Part shown: positions 1-9,597 of the stretch, piece by piece | How the letters are laid out: each line of letters opens with the position of its first letter | Position numbering within the stretch: the stretch's first letter is position 1 | The notes under the pieces: model-generated | Databases searched by the model: none | Told to the model about the DNA's origin: nothing | What the model saw: only the letters and a program-made list of their open reading frames with translations | NCBI GenBank assembly: GCA_946549155.1 | Contig: CAMNQN010000001.1 | Coordinates: 1 to 64,000, forward strand | Reading direction: 5' to 3' | DNA length: 64,000 bases | Source: an uncultured Lachnospiraceae bacterium | GTDB lineage: Bacteria > Bacillota > Clostridia > Lachnospirales > Lachnospiraceae | Position numbers and translations under genes: made by a program

Positions 1-151
1 TAGATTTTCTTGGTATTCGAAGCAGTTTTTCAGATGACAGTGTCGGCTCCGCGCTCTCCCTTCCGGCGTCCGGGCAATTAACTAAACACGAAAAATATAG
101 CATAGGAGGCGCAAATCCGGGAGCGTTTTTTGAAAGCTTGGAGCCGGAACC

Positions 152-180
152 TTGAAAATGCAGGGGCGCTGTGTTACAAT
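152..180 (+). promoter_or_regulatory. sigma-A type promoter for the first gene
   Basis: A TTGAAA -35 box at 152-157 and a TACAAT -10 box at 175-180 are separated by exactly 17 bases. This is close to the sigma-A consensus and lies about 45 bases before the first start codon. It probably drives the 227-4172 operon and perhaps more downstream. The sequence before it (1-151) shows no gene start that I can support. Confidence 0.7.
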
Positions 181-226
181 AAAACGATATTCTTAGACAA
201 TTCAGAAAGCGAAGGAAGTACGATAA

Positions 227-1411
227 ATGGCAGATAACAAGAATTCAGCCAATATCCTGGTATGCGAATCTCAGGAGATTTTGTATGCCAAGGCGGTTAA
301 AAAGATGACGGCGGACCGTCTGATTGTACAGTATGCGTTTAAAATAGAAAATTATCTGACGGCTGCTGCCATGTTTGACGAGGTGGGGGATTATCAGGAC
401 GCGAAGCAGTTGGCAGAGAAGTGCCGGGAACTGGCGGAGCAGACCCGGTCAGAGCAGAAAAAGGATCTGTATCAGAAGGCGCTGGAACTGAAGGGCAGAG
501 CCGAAGGGGAAAGCGACTATGAGAAGGCCATCGCTGTTTTCGGGGAACTGGGCGCTTATGAGGAGGCGCAGAAAGAGAAGGCGGACTGCGAGAAGCGAAA
601 AGCAGACTGCGGGAGGCGGCGCAAAACAAGGCAGCTGATCATTATCGCAGTGCTTTTACTCTGCTTGGCATTGGTTGGGGCGGGGTACTCTATCGGATTT
701 TTCCGTTATGCCATGGGTGTCTGCTATGCCGGTATGGAATATTATGAGAAGGCGGAGAAGATCTTTGAAGACCTGGACGGGCTGCTGGACAGTCAGGAAC
801 GGGCGCTGGACTGCGCAAAACAAGCGCTGCTCCTGAAGGAAGAGGAGGAGACGCAGGCGCTGAGAAAGGCCAAGGCCGGAAACAGTGTGGTTTTTGGCAG
901 CGATAAGTGGAAGGTACTGGAACGACAGGGGGATCAGCTCCTGTTGATTTTGGAGCAGGTGGATACGGACGGGCATTTTTATCAGGTTTCTTATCAGGAA
1001 GCGCCCCAGGCGGTGAACTGGGCGGAGAGCTCTCTGCGGGCATGGTTAAACGGAGAGCTTCTGGAAACGATTTTTGATGAGGAGGACCGGGGAGCCCTGC
1101 TGCCGGTAAATGGGGGAGAGACAAAAACAGAGGGACAGGCTGCCGGCAATGTGGATGAGACTGGCGGTGACTGCGTTTCCATACTCACGGTAAAGCAGGC
1201 GGGAGAATATCAAAAAATTCTGCACTCTTTGACCGGAAGAGATTACTGGCTCCAGGATCAGGGGCAGGAGGAGACTGCGGCTGCATTTGTGTCAGCGTCC
1301 GGTGATGTGATGATGGAGGGCTACTCTGCACAGGCTCAGCTTTCGGTGCGTCCTGTTATTCTGGTGGACTGTACGAAGCTGGAGGCGGAAAATAAGGAGG
1401 AAGAGGAATGA
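227..1411 (+). CDS. membrane-anchored TPR-like / DUF6273-type protein
   Basis: A 394-residue protein of unknown function. Residues 40-130 hold two TPR-like repeats of the pattern A-x3-F-x2-LG-x-Y-x-(D/E)A, and a third weaker one follows near 168-200. One transmembrane segment spans about 135-158 (LIIIAVLLLCLALVGAGYS). The outside C-terminal part, about 225-385, resembles the DUF6273 domain (KWKVLERQ, WAESSLRAWLNGELL), which is common in Lachnospiraceae surface proteins. A GAAGGAAG ribosome binding site precedes the ATG. The stop overlaps the next start (ATGA), so it is probably translationally coupled to the exporter. The family names are from memory of the motifs. Confidence 0.75.
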   Translation: MADNKNSANILVCESQEILYAKAVKKMTADRLIVQYAFKIENYLTAAAMFDEVGDYQDAKQLAEKCRELAEQTRSEQKKDLYQKALELKGRAEGESDYEKAIAVFGELGAYEEAQKEKADCEKRKADCGRRRKTRQLIIIAVLLLCLALVGAGYSIGFFRYAMGVCYAGMEYYEKAEKIFEDLDGLLDSQERALDCAKQALLLKEEEETQALRKAKAGNSVVFGSDKWKVLERQGDQLLLILEQVDTDGHFYQVSYQEAPQAVNWAESSLRAWLNGELLETIFDEEDRGALLPVNGGETKTEGQAAGNVDETGGDCVSILTVKQAGEYQKILHSLTGRDYWLQDQGQEETAAAFVSASGDVMMEGYSAQAQLSVRPVILVDCTKLEAENKEEEE

Positions 1412-2196
1412 GCACCTTTCGGTATCGGGTGAATACCTTTATTCAATACAAGGATCTGATCAAGGAGCTGGTCAGCCGGGACCTTAAGCTGAAATACCGC
1501 AGAAGCTTTCTGGGCTATGTCTGGAGCGTTCTGAATCCGCTGCTGATCATGATCGTAATGACCGTGGTATTTTCTGCCATGTTCAAGAGAAACATCGAAA
1601 ACTATCCGGTGTATCTGCTTTGCGGCCGGATGCTGTTTGAATTTATGACCAACAGTACCAACGGGGCGATGCGTTCCGTGACCGGAAACGCGTCACTGCT
1701 GAAGAAAACCTATATTCCAAAGTACATTTTTACGCTGGCCAAGGTAACAAGCTGCCTGCTTGATTTTATTTTCTCACTGGGAGCCCTGCTGATCGTTATG
1801 GTGGCCACCGGGGCGACGTTTCACTGGCAGATATTGCTGACACCGCTGGTCATCGTCCAGCTTTATATTTTCTGCTGCGGCGTGGGATTTCTCCTGGCGC
1901 AGCTCCACGTATTTTTCCGAGATATCCAGTACATCTACAAAGCGGTTACCACCGCCTGGATGTATCTGACGCCGATTTTTTATCCGCTGGAGCAGCTTCC
2001 GGATATTGTCCAGCTTTTGATTAAGGCAGGGAACCCCATGTATTATTATGTGGCCCAGTTCCGGGATATGGTTCTGTATGGGCGTTTGCCGGGCCCCCGC
2101 ATTTTCTGGGGCGGCTGGGTATTTGCGTTTGTGATGCTGTTTATCGGAGTATGGTCCTTTAAGAAAAATAAAGACAAGTTTATCCTGTATATTTAA
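1408..2196 (+). CDS. polysaccharide/teichoic acid ABC transporter permease (TagG/Wzm type)
   Basis: A 262-residue integral membrane protein of the ABC-2 family, with about six hydrophobic segments. The N-terminal cytoplasmic stretch RDLKLKYRRSFLGYVWSVLNPLL is the usual signature of TagG/Wzm/RfbA permeases (residues about 24-46), and the C-terminal part has the typical YLTPIFYP motif near 190. With the ATPase encoded next it would move a lipid-linked glycan across the membrane. It starts within the previous stop codon (ATGA overlap). The length is normal for the family. Confidence 0.9.
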   Translation: MSTFRYRVNTFIQYKDLIKELVSRDLKLKYRRSFLGYVWSVLNPLLIMIVMTVVFSAMFKRNIENYPVYLLCGRMLFEFMTNSTNGAMRSVTGNASLLKKTYIPKYIFTLAKVTSCLLDFIFSLGALLIVMVATGATFHWQILLTPLVIVQLYIFCCGVGFLLAQLHVFFRDIQYIYKAVTTAWMYLTPIFYPLEQLPDIVQLLIKAGNPMYYYVAQFRDMVLYGRLPGPRIFWGGWVFAFVMLFIGVWSFKKNKDKFILYI

Positions 2197-2231
2197 TGAG
2201 TCAGAAAACTATAACGGAATTTTAGGAGAAA

Positions 2232-4172
2232 ATGATGGGAAAAAATATCATAGATGTGGATCACGTATCCATCCGGTTTAATCTGGCCAGCCAGAAGGTA
2301 AATAACCTGAAGGAGTACGCCATAAAGCTGGCGAAGCATGAGCTGATGTTTCAGGAATTTCTGGCGCTGAAGGATGTGAACCTGCATGTGAAGCCGGGGG
2401 AGGCCTGGGGATTGATCGGAACCAACGGCTCCGGAAAATCCACTCTTTTAAAGACAATCACCGGTATTCTCAAACCCTACCAGGGAACCGTGAAGGTGAG
2501 AGGACAGATCGCGCCCATGATTGAGTTGGGGGCTGGTTTTGATATGGATCTGACTGCCCGGGAAAATATTTTCCTGAACGGCGCTGTGCTGGGTCATTCC
2601 AATGAATTCATGGAGGAGCATTTTGAGGATATCGTAGAATTTGCCGGATTGGGGAAATTCCTGGATTCTCCTATTAAGAACTTTTCTTCCGGTATGAAAG
2701 CGCGATTGGGATTTGCTGTGGCTACTATGGTGGATCCGGAGATTCTGATCTGTGATGAGGTACTCTCCGTAGGAGATTATCAGTTTAAAAAGAAATGCAA
2801 CGAGCGCATGGAGGAGATGCTGTCAGGTGGAACCACGCTGCTGTATGTGTCTCACAATATCGACTCTGTAAAAAAACTTTGTACTCATGCGCTGTGGCTG
2901 GATCACGGCGAGGTGATTATGTCAGGAGAAGCGAAAGAGGTTTGCGATGCTTACAGCACCAGGCAGGAGCAGATATTCCGCATTGAACGGAAGGAAAAGG
3001 AAGTTAAAAAGGCGCAGAAGCCAGGAAATAAGTACGATTATCTGGTGGTGGGAGCCGGGCTTTACGGGGCGGTGTTTGCCCATGAAGCCTATAAAGCGGG
3101 AAAGCGCTGCCTGGTGATCGATAAGAGGAATCATATCGGAGGAAATATCTATACAGAGAATATAAGTAAGATCAATGTGCACAAATATGGCGCGCATATT
3201 TTTCACACCAGTAAGAAACCAATCTGGAACTACGTAAATGAATTTGCGGGGTTCAACAATTATATCAATGCACCGGTGGCGGTCTACAAGGACGAGCTGT
3301 ATAATCTTCCCTTTAATATGAATACCTTCAGCAAGCTCTGGGGTGTGCGGACTCCGGAGGAGGTTAAGAAAAAAATCGCGGAGCAGATTGCAGAACTGAA
3401 CATTACGGAGCCGAAAAATCTGGAGGAGCAGGCGCTTTCCCTGGTGGGCAGAGACGTTTACGAGAAGCTGGTGAAGGGCTATACGGAAAAACAGTGGGGA
3501 AGAGACTGCAGGGAGCTGCCGGCCTTTATCATCAAGCGGCTGCCGCTGCGGTTCACCTATGACAATAACTATTTTAATGACCGTTATCAGGGTATTCCGG
3601 AGGGCGGATACACAAAGATTATCAAACAGCTTCTGGAAGGCATCGATGTGAAGCTGGAAACTGATTATGAAACCTATGTAAAAGAACATCCGGATTCCTT
3701 TGAAAAGGTACTATATACCGGACCCATCGATGAGTATTTTAAGTATTCCCTGGGCCATCTGGAGTATCGTACGGTTCGCTTCGAGACGGAAGAACTGGAG
3801 ATGGAGAACTATCAGGGCAATGCGGTGGTGAATTATACGGACCGGGAGGTGCCCTACACCCGCATTATCGAGCATAAGCATTTCGAGTTTGGAAAGCAGC
3901 CCACCACCATTATTTCCAGAGAGTATTCGGAGGAGTGGAAGCCGGGGATGGAACCCTATTATCCGGTGAATGACGAGAAGAATAATGAACTGTTCGGGAA
4001 ATACAGAGAACTGGCTGAAAAAGAAGATAAAGTGATTTTTGGCGGTCGCCTGGGGAATTATAAGTATTATAATATGGATCAGGTGATTGAGGAGGCTCTG
4101 CTGATGGCGGAGCGGGAGCTGAAGAGGAAAATTTTGGAGAATTACGCGGGAAGTAAGCCGTTGGAGGAATAA
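2232..4172 (+). CDS. glf: fusion of polymer-export ABC ATPase and UDP-galactopyranose mutase
   Basis: A 646-residue protein with two complete enzymes. Residues 1-250 are a TagH/Wzt-type ATPase: Walker A GTNGSGKST at 63-71, signature FSSGM at 151-155, Walker B ILICDE at 171-176 and the switch His at 208. A charged linker (about 250-265) leads into a flavin-dependent UDP-galactopyranose mutase: dinucleotide motif VGAGLYGA at 273-280, HKYGAHIFHT at 317-326, and YTEKQWGR and GGRLGNYKYYN further on. The mutase makes UDP-galactofuranose. The reading frame is open across the junction, with no stop or frameshift, so this is a real fusion and not two adjacent genes. It suggests a galactofuranose-containing polymer whose precursor supply is tied to export. 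Confidence 0.9.
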   Translation: MMGKNIIDVDHVSIRFNLASQKVNNLKEYAIKLAKHELMFQEFLALKDVNLHVKPGEAWGLIGTNGSGKSTLLKTITGILKPYQGTVKVRGQIAPMIELGAGFDMDLTARENIFLNGAVLGHSNEFMEEHFEDIVEFAGLGKFLDSPIKNFSSGMKARLGFAVATMVDPEILICDEVLSVGDYQFKKKCNERMEEMLSGGTTLLYVSHNIDSVKKLCTHALWLDHGEVIMSGEAKEVCDAYSTRQEQIFRIERKEKEVKKAQKPGNKYDYLVVGAGLYGAVFAHEAYKAGKRCLVIDKRNHIGGNIYTENISKINVHKYGAHIFHTSKKPIWNYVNEFAGFNNYINAPVAVYKDELYNLPFNMNTFSKLWGVRTPEEVKKKIAEQIAELNITEPKNLEEQALSLVGRDVYEKLVKGYTEKQWGRDCRELPAFIIKRLPLRFTYDNNYFNDRYQGIPEGGYTKIIKQLLEGIDVKLETDYETYVKEHPDSFEKVLYTGPIDEYFKYSLGHLEYRTVRFETEELEMENYQGNAVVNYTDREVPYTRIIEHKHFEFGKQPTTIISREYSEEWKPGMEPYYPVNDEKNNELFGKYRELAEKEDKVIFGGRLGNYKYYNMDQVIEEALLMAERELKRKILENYAGSKPLEE

Positions 4173-5273
4173 ATGCGGCTGCAGCGGTTAGATTCAGATA
4201 TGGAGAAAATGGAAATGAGAAAACAGGTGAAAGTATCTGTTATAATTCCCATCTATAATGTGGAGGATTATCTGCGGGAATGTATAGAATCCGTAGTGCA
4301 TCAGACATTGCGTGAAATAGAGATTATCTGCGTGAACGACGGCACCAGGGATAATTCCATGGATATTGTAAGGGAATATGCATCCGGTGACAGCAGAATC
4401 ATTATAGTAAATAAGGCAAATGGAGGTTTGTCATCAGCCAGAAATTATGGTATGGATATTGCGTCGGGAGAGTACCTTTATTTTCTGGACAGTGATGATT
4501 ATCTGAAACCGCAGGCTTTGGAAAAACTGTATGACTTATCCAAAGAGAATGATCTGGATAATATTTTTTTCAGCGCTGAGACTTTCTTTGAAAGTGAAGA
4601 AGTAAAAGAGAAAAACCGCAATTATATTACGTATTACAATCGGTCCAGAGAATATCCGAAGGTATATACCGGCCAGGAACTATTTACGCTGATGGAGGAA
4701 AAGGGTGATTTCAGGCCCTCCGCCTGTCTTCAGATGCCGAAAAAAAGACTGCTGGATCAATATGGAATCCGGTTTTATGAAGGGATATTGCATGAGGATA
4801 ATCTGTTTTCTCTGCAGAATATGACGGTGTCCCAGCGTGTTATGTGCATTTCTGATAAACTGTATATGCGCCGCATGAGGGAGGAATCCATCATGACCAG
4901 TGCAAAGGAGCTGAAGAAGTCTGTTGGATATTTTATCACGATCAAGGAGTATTTTTCTTTTATAAAAGATATGGAGCTTCCCGAAGATTTTTCCGAAGCA
5001 TTGATAAAACGCATGCGAAAGCTTTACGGTCATGTCATCCAGATGGGGCAGAACGCTACGGAAGAAGCGGTGTTTCGGGCATTTCGTAATGGAAGCATAC
5101 AGGATGCTATGCAGTACCTGGTATATGCCAAGACCGCTTCTGAATTAAAGAAGAAGGAAGCCAAACGGGCAAAGCAGAACAGGGAAATAAAAAATTCCTA
5201 TTCTTACAAAATCGGGCGTGTGTTGGTATATATCCCTGGCAAATTAAAAAAAGTGCTTAAGAAACTGATATAG
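4173..5273 (+). CDS. GT2 family glycosyltransferase
   Basis: A 366-residue family 2 glycosyltransferase. The GT-A fold begins at KVSVIIPIYNVEDYLREC (about 19-36), with the nucleotide-binding VNDGTRDNS segment and a DSDD metal-binding motif near 107-110. The C-terminal 20 residues (SYKIGRVLVYIPGKL) form a basic amphipathic tail typical of membrane-associated glycosyltransferases. The ATG follows the previous TAA directly and has GGAGGA just upstream; ATGs at 4200 and 4209 are alternatives. The sugar specificity cannot be read from the sequence. Confidence 0.85.
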   Translation: MRLQRLDSDMEKMEMRKQVKVSVIIPIYNVEDYLRECIESVVHQTLREIEIICVNDGTRDNSMDIVREYASGDSRIIIVNKANGGLSSARNYGMDIASGEYLYFLDSDDYLKPQALEKLYDLSKENDLDNIFFSAETFFESEEVKEKNRNYITYYNRSREYPKVYTGQELFTLMEEKGDFRPSACLQMPKKRLLDQYGIRFYEGILHEDNLFSLQNMTVSQRVMCISDKLYMRRMREESIMTSAKELKKSVGYFITIKEYFSFIKDMELPEDFSEALIKRMRKLYGHVIQMGQNATEEAVFRAFRNGSIQDAMQYLVYAKTASELKKKEAKRAKQNREIKNSYSYKIGRVLVYIPGKLKKVLKKLI

Positions 5274-5307
5274 AACGTACAAGGAACTTTTGAAAGGATA
5301 TAGAAAG

Positions 5308-7644
5308 ATGGCTTGTATACCAAAGGTATCGGTGATTGTGCCGGTATATAATGTGGAAAAATATCTAAGGGAATGTCTGGACAGCCTGCGGGATCAGACG
5401 CTGACGGATATAGAGATTATTTGCGTGGATGATGGTTCTACGGATCGTTCTTTCGAAATCCTGGAGGAATATCGGGCGGCCGATTCGCGTTTTCAGATTC
5501 TCCGGCAAAAAAATCTCTTTGCGGGAGCTGCGAGAAATAATGGAATGAAATTTGCAAAGGGAGAGTACCTGATTTTTCTGGATTCGGATGATTTTTTCAG
5601 TGCAACGCTTCTGGAGAAGGTATATCGTGCCGGAAAAGAGAAAGATGCGGACGTGGTGCTTTTTGGGGGCATGAGGTACGACGATTCCACAGGGGAGTAC
5701 CTGGATGCGCCATGGTATTTTCGCAAAGGAATGCTCCCGGCTAAAAATCCTTTTTCCAGAAAGGATATGGCTGAGAGATTATTGGAAATTACTTCACCGG
5801 CACCATGGACAAAGGCTTTTAAAAGAAGCTATGTGGAGTCATTGGAATTGGAATTTCAGGTGCAGCAGAATGCCAATGATGCATATTTTGTGCTCACAGC
5901 GATTGCTTTAGCGAATCGCATTACTTATGTGCCGGAAAATCTGGTATTCTATCGTATCGGGATGAAAAGTAATCTTCAAAGTAAGAAAGTAAAATATCCC
6001 TGCTGCTTTTTGGATGCCTATGAGGCCGTTTTTAATAAAATGAAAGTAGCGGAGATATACCCGGAAATTGAGAAAGGCTTTGTAAATACAGTCATTTCCG
6101 GCTGTGTGTTTAATCTTAGGACGATGGAAGATCCGGAAGTAAGATGGACCATTTGCGAGCGGATGCAGAAATGGTCTTTCCGGCAGATGCATTTGCTGGA
6201 TTATGATGATTCCTATTATGCGAATTTGAAGAACAAACAGTTTCTTCAGAAAATGCAGGAGGCATATGAAGAAAGCCTGGAGAGAGGGGACCGGAAAATT
6301 TTGTTCCAGGAGGAAGCAGACAGCGGTAAAGAAACAAGGCTGATTTCTCAGACGGAACGTGCAGCAGAGTCTGCGGAGGAACAAAAACATCTGGTACAGG
6401 TGGAAAAAGAGAACCGTTCCGGTTCCGGAACAGGGATAAAGAAACTATTACGGCGCTTTGTTCCTGCAAGCCGTACTTATCTGGATAAGAAGATGAAGGA
6501 TGTTCAGACGGATATGCTTAAGCAGATGCGGCAGCAGCAGGAAGAGATTTTGAAGGCGCAGAAGCGTTTGTTTGCGGATCAAAAAAGAATGCTGCAGTTT
6601 TTGCAGAAAAAAAATGAGGAACAGATGAAGGCCATTCAAGGAGTGAAGGTATATGTGGATCAGGAACTGCGAAGAAGAGATGCCTGGGAAGTGTGTGCGG
6701 AAGAGACAAGACGGCTGGCAAAGGGCCGGCCGGTGTGGGTGATCAAGTGCCCTGCTCCAGAGGATGAGTCGAAAGTCAAATGGGGGGATTATCCCTTTGC
6801 GTTGGCATTAAAGCGGTGCCTGGAGCAGCTAAACTGCTATGTGCTTCTGGATGCCAGAGAAGACTGGGGCTGTGAAGAAGGGGCTGATGTGGTGGTGGCG
6901 TTAAGGGGACATTATTTTTATCGCCCGGATCGAAGAAATAAGAAAGGCCTTTATATCATGTGGAATATCAGCCATCCTGATCTGGTGACGAAAGAGGAGT
7001 ATGAACTTTTTGATGTGGTTTGTGTGGGCTCAAGACATTACGCCGAACAATTAGCCGAAAAACTGTCCGTTCCCGTATTTCCGCTGCTGCAGTGTACGGA
7101 TACATCTGTATTTTATCCGCCCAGGGAGAAAAGGAGCGCATATCGCTGGGATTACATTTTTATCGGAAATTCCAGGGGAGTGGCCAGAAGCTGTGTGATG
7201 TGGGCCGTGGAGGAAAAACTGCCGATCCGCATGTGGGGCAGCGGCTGGGATAAAATTTTGCCGGACCACATGAATCTATTTGAGGCTCCGTTCATAGAAA
7301 ATGGAGAAATACCGGATTTGTATCGCTCCGCAAAGGTTACTCTTAACGACCATTGGGGAGATATGCTGGAAAAACAGTTTGTGAATAATCGTATTTTCGA
7401 TGCGCTGGCCTGCGGCCTGCCGGTGATTTCCGATACCAGCCAGGAGCTGCGGGATATTTTCCCGGAGGCTGTCCTGCATTATAGCAATAAAGAAGAATTC
7501 CGGGAATGCGTTCGTCAGATTGAAGAAAATTATGACGAAGTGAAGCAGCGGGTGCTGGAGCAGTGGGATCTGATCAAAGAACAATATTCTTTTGAAGCCA
7601 GAGCCAGAGAGCTGGTTGAAATTGCGGAGAAATATAAGCCGTAA
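5308..7644 (+). CDS. two-domain GT2 / CgeB-like glycosyltransferase
   Basis: A 778-residue protein. The N-terminal GT2 domain (about 1-240) has VSVIVPVYNVEKYLREC, VDDGSTD and DSDD. A glutamine/lysine-rich coiled coil fills about 385-455. The C-terminal part (about 480-778) resembles the DUF3880/CgeB glycosyltransferase group: WDYIFIGNSRG, then NNRIFDALACGLPVISD, the usual acceptor/donor loop of GT4-like folds. I prefer the ATG at 5308, which has GAAAGGA at a good distance, over the TTG at 5290. Two catalytic domains on a coiled-coil stalk suggest an enzyme that adds two sugars in turn or builds a repeating unit. Confidence 0.85.
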   Translation: MACIPKVSVIVPVYNVEKYLRECLDSLRDQTLTDIEIICVDDGSTDRSFEILEEYRAADSRFQILRQKNLFAGAARNNGMKFAKGEYLIFLDSDDFFSATLLEKVYRAGKEKDADVVLFGGMRYDDSTGEYLDAPWYFRKGMLPAKNPFSRKDMAERLLEITSPAPWTKAFKRSYVESLELEFQVQQNANDAYFVLTAIALANRITYVPENLVFYRIGMKSNLQSKKVKYPCCFLDAYEAVFNKMKVAEIYPEIEKGFVNTVISGCVFNLRTMEDPEVRWTICERMQKWSFRQMHLLDYDDSYYANLKNKQFLQKMQEAYEESLERGDRKILFQEEADSGKETRLISQTERAAESAEEQKHLVQVEKENRSGSGTGIKKLLRRFVPASRTYLDKKMKDVQTDMLKQMRQQQEEILKAQKRLFADQKRMLQFLQKKNEEQMKAIQGVKVYVDQELRRRDAWEVCAEETRRLAKGRPVWVIKCPAPEDESKVKWGDYPFALALKRCLEQLNCYVLLDAREDWGCEEGADVVVALRGHYFYRPDRRNKKGLYIMWNISHPDLVTKEEYELFDVVCVGSRHYAEQLAEKLSVPVFPLLQCTDTSVFYPPREKRSAYRWDYIFIGNSRGVARSCVMWAVEEKLPIRMWGSGWDKILPDHMNLFEAPFIENGEIPDLYRSAKVTLNDHWGDMLEKQFVNNRIFDALACGLPVISDTSQELRDIFPEAVLHYSNKEEFRECVRQIEENYDEVKQRVLEQWDLIKEQYSFEARARELVEIAEKYKP

Positions 7645-7654
7645 GGAGGACATT

Positions 7655-9556
7655 TTGAAGCTGTCAGACGGAATGAGAAAATATAAGAGAATAGTTGCGG
7701 CAGTTATTATCATTCTTCTGGTGGTTTTTGTGGAAGTTGGTTTTAATTATCCTGCCCTTGTGGAAGGATATGAAGAACTGGACTTAAGTCCGTATATTAA
7801 GGCAGAGGGTGAAAAAGGGAACCAAAGCTATGTGGTGGAGTATCAGGTTCCGCAAGGATTATATGTGAAGCAGCTGGAGATACGGGGAAGGTTTTCAGGG
7901 GCGAATTGTATCGTAGAGTGCAGAATACTGAATGATTTTGGCAAAGAAGAGGAATATACGGTGACAGATTCCGTACATTCATGGTTCACCAGCTTTTATA
8001 CGAATCTGAATAAGCGGATAACCTCCATAAAGATTACTCTCCCGAAATACAGTGGTACAGAGCTGTGGTCAGTGTCGCTCTCCAACCGGGCAGAAATAAA
8101 TAAATACCGGTTATTGTTTGTGGCATTATCCTTGATGGTATTGTACTGTGTTTTCTTTGAACACATTTTCAGAAAAAGACCGGAATATTTTTTCCTTTTG
8201 TTTTCCGCGGCTTATGGTGTGCTCCTGCTATTAAGCGGACAGCCTCAGTGCAATGCCTGGGATGAGCAGGCCCATTTTCAAAATGCATACCGTCTTGCCA
8301 GCGGCAGAGTTGTGGAATGGAACGAAGCGGCAGAATTGATGGGAACGGGTAAGACTGTAAAATGCAACACAAAGGCAGAATACGCCCAACTGAGAGAATT
8401 TATGGATGAGAAGGGGAAAAATGGTACCGCAGCGGAGGAACAAGGCAGATGGGGGCTGGGCTATAATTCCTTTGGATATCTTCCCAGTGCTGTATTTTTG
8501 AGAATTGGCATGTGGCTGGGGTTGTCCTTTTCTAATCTGATATTGTTAGGAAGAATGGGAAATCTGTTGGCATATATTTTGGCTATGTTTTGGGCCATTC
8601 GTCTTGCGAAGCAAAAGAAATTGTTTTTGCTGCTTGTTTCTCTGATGCCCACCTCTCTTTTTCTGGCCTGTTCTTATACGTATGATGGGACAATATTTTC
8701 CCTTGTAACATTGGGAATTGTATTGTGGGCCAATGAAATGACTGCTCAGAAAGAGGAGTACCGGATATGGCCTCTTGTGTTGTCTGTTTTCCTGATCGTA
8801 ATTGGCGGCATGGCAAAAATTATTTATGTGCCTCTGGCGTTGATTTGGATTTTAGCACCCCAGATAAAGCGGATCAGCAAAAAGAAAAAAGCGCTTCTGC
8901 TGTCCGGTGTTGTAGTGTTCTGTGCGGTATTGGGAATCTTTGTCGTGGTTCGCTGGCTTATACCTGTGCTGAAGGGCCAGATTCTGTTTGCGGATTTTCG
9001 GGGCGGAGAAACCAGTCTGGCTGCCCAGTTAACATCGATGCTTCGCCATCCCTGGGCAAGTATTAAAATGTTCGTAAGAGATATTCTGAGCCTGGATAAT
9101 TTCCGGAATTCCGGAATCGCGGAATATAATGACTTTTTTGTGGGAAATTTGATGTTTCTGAATTATTATCTTATGGGAGTTATGTCGGATAAATGGTGCA
9201 TTCTGCTGCTTCCGGTTATGGTGATATTGCTGCTGTATCCTGGGGAGGAGATTGGTGAACAAAGAGTGCTGCGCAGGGGGCAGCAGTGTTTTATATTGCT
9301 CATTGTGACGGGTGTTATTGGGTTGATCTGGGCATCCATGTATCTGGCATTTACCCCGGTGGGGGATTCCAGAATTGCAGGAGTGCAGGCAAGGTATTAC
9401 CTTCCGCTGGTTTATCTGGCAGCTCTTGCTATACAGGGCAAAACGATAGTTATACAAGCCGGATATAAGGGAATGGTGAAAATGACGATGGTTACCGCAC
9501 TGGTGCTGGAAACAGTTTCTATGTATGACTTTATCTTGAGTTCCCGGCTTTTCTAG
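7655..9556 (+). CDS. DUF2142-type polytopic membrane protein, probable GT-C glycosyltransferase
   Basis: A 633-residue membrane protein. One N-terminal hydrophobic segment is followed by an extracellular beta-rich region (about 40-150) and then ten or so transmembrane segments. The loop with WDEQAHFQNAYRLA near residue 200 matches the acidic D-E-x-x-H loop of the DUF2142/GT-C families, which use polyprenyl-phosphate sugars on the outer face. The start is probably the TTG at 7655, because a strong AAGGAGG lies at 7643-7649 and the nearest ATG (7673) is too far away. The function is inferred from the family and the operon. Confidence 0.7.
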   Translation: MKLSDGMRKYKRIVAAVIIILLVVFVEVGFNYPALVEGYEELDLSPYIKAEGEKGNQSYVVEYQVPQGLYVKQLEIRGRFSGANCIVECRILNDFGKEEEYTVTDSVHSWFTSFYTNLNKRITSIKITLPKYSGTELWSVSLSNRAEINKYRLLFVALSLMVLYCVFFEHIFRKRPEYFFLLFSAAYGVLLLLSGQPQCNAWDEQAHFQNAYRLASGRVVEWNEAAELMGTGKTVKCNTKAEYAQLREFMDEKGKNGTAAEEQGRWGLGYNSFGYLPSAVFLRIGMWLGLSFSNLILLGRMGNLLAYILAMFWAIRLAKQKKLFLLLVSLMPTSLFLACSYTYDGTIFSLVTLGIVLWANEMTAQKEEYRIWPLVLSVFLIVIGGMAKIIYVPLALIWILAPQIKRISKKKKALLLSGVVVFCAVLGIFVVVRWLIPVLKGQILFADFRGGETSLAAQLTSMLRHPWASIKMFVRDILSLDNFRNSGIAEYNDFFVGNLMFLNYYLMGVMSDKWCILLLPVMVILLLYPGEEIGEQRVLRRGQQCFILLIVTGVIGLIWASMYLAFTPVGDSRIAGVQARYYLPLVYLAALAIQGKTIVIQAGYKGMVKMTMVTALVLETVSMYDFILSSRLF

Positions 9557-9597
9557 GGCAGGCAGATTGTTTGAATTCAATGAGGAGGAGGTATTTC

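Noticed and set aside
2795..2986. Possible second start for a separate gene at the ATPase/mutase junction
   Set aside because: That frame differs from the fusion frame; the fusion frame itself is open with no suitable ribosome binding site for a separate mutase.
2922..3689. Minus-strand open frame of 255 codons
   Set aside because: It is antisense to the mutase half of the ATPase fusion and has no domain.
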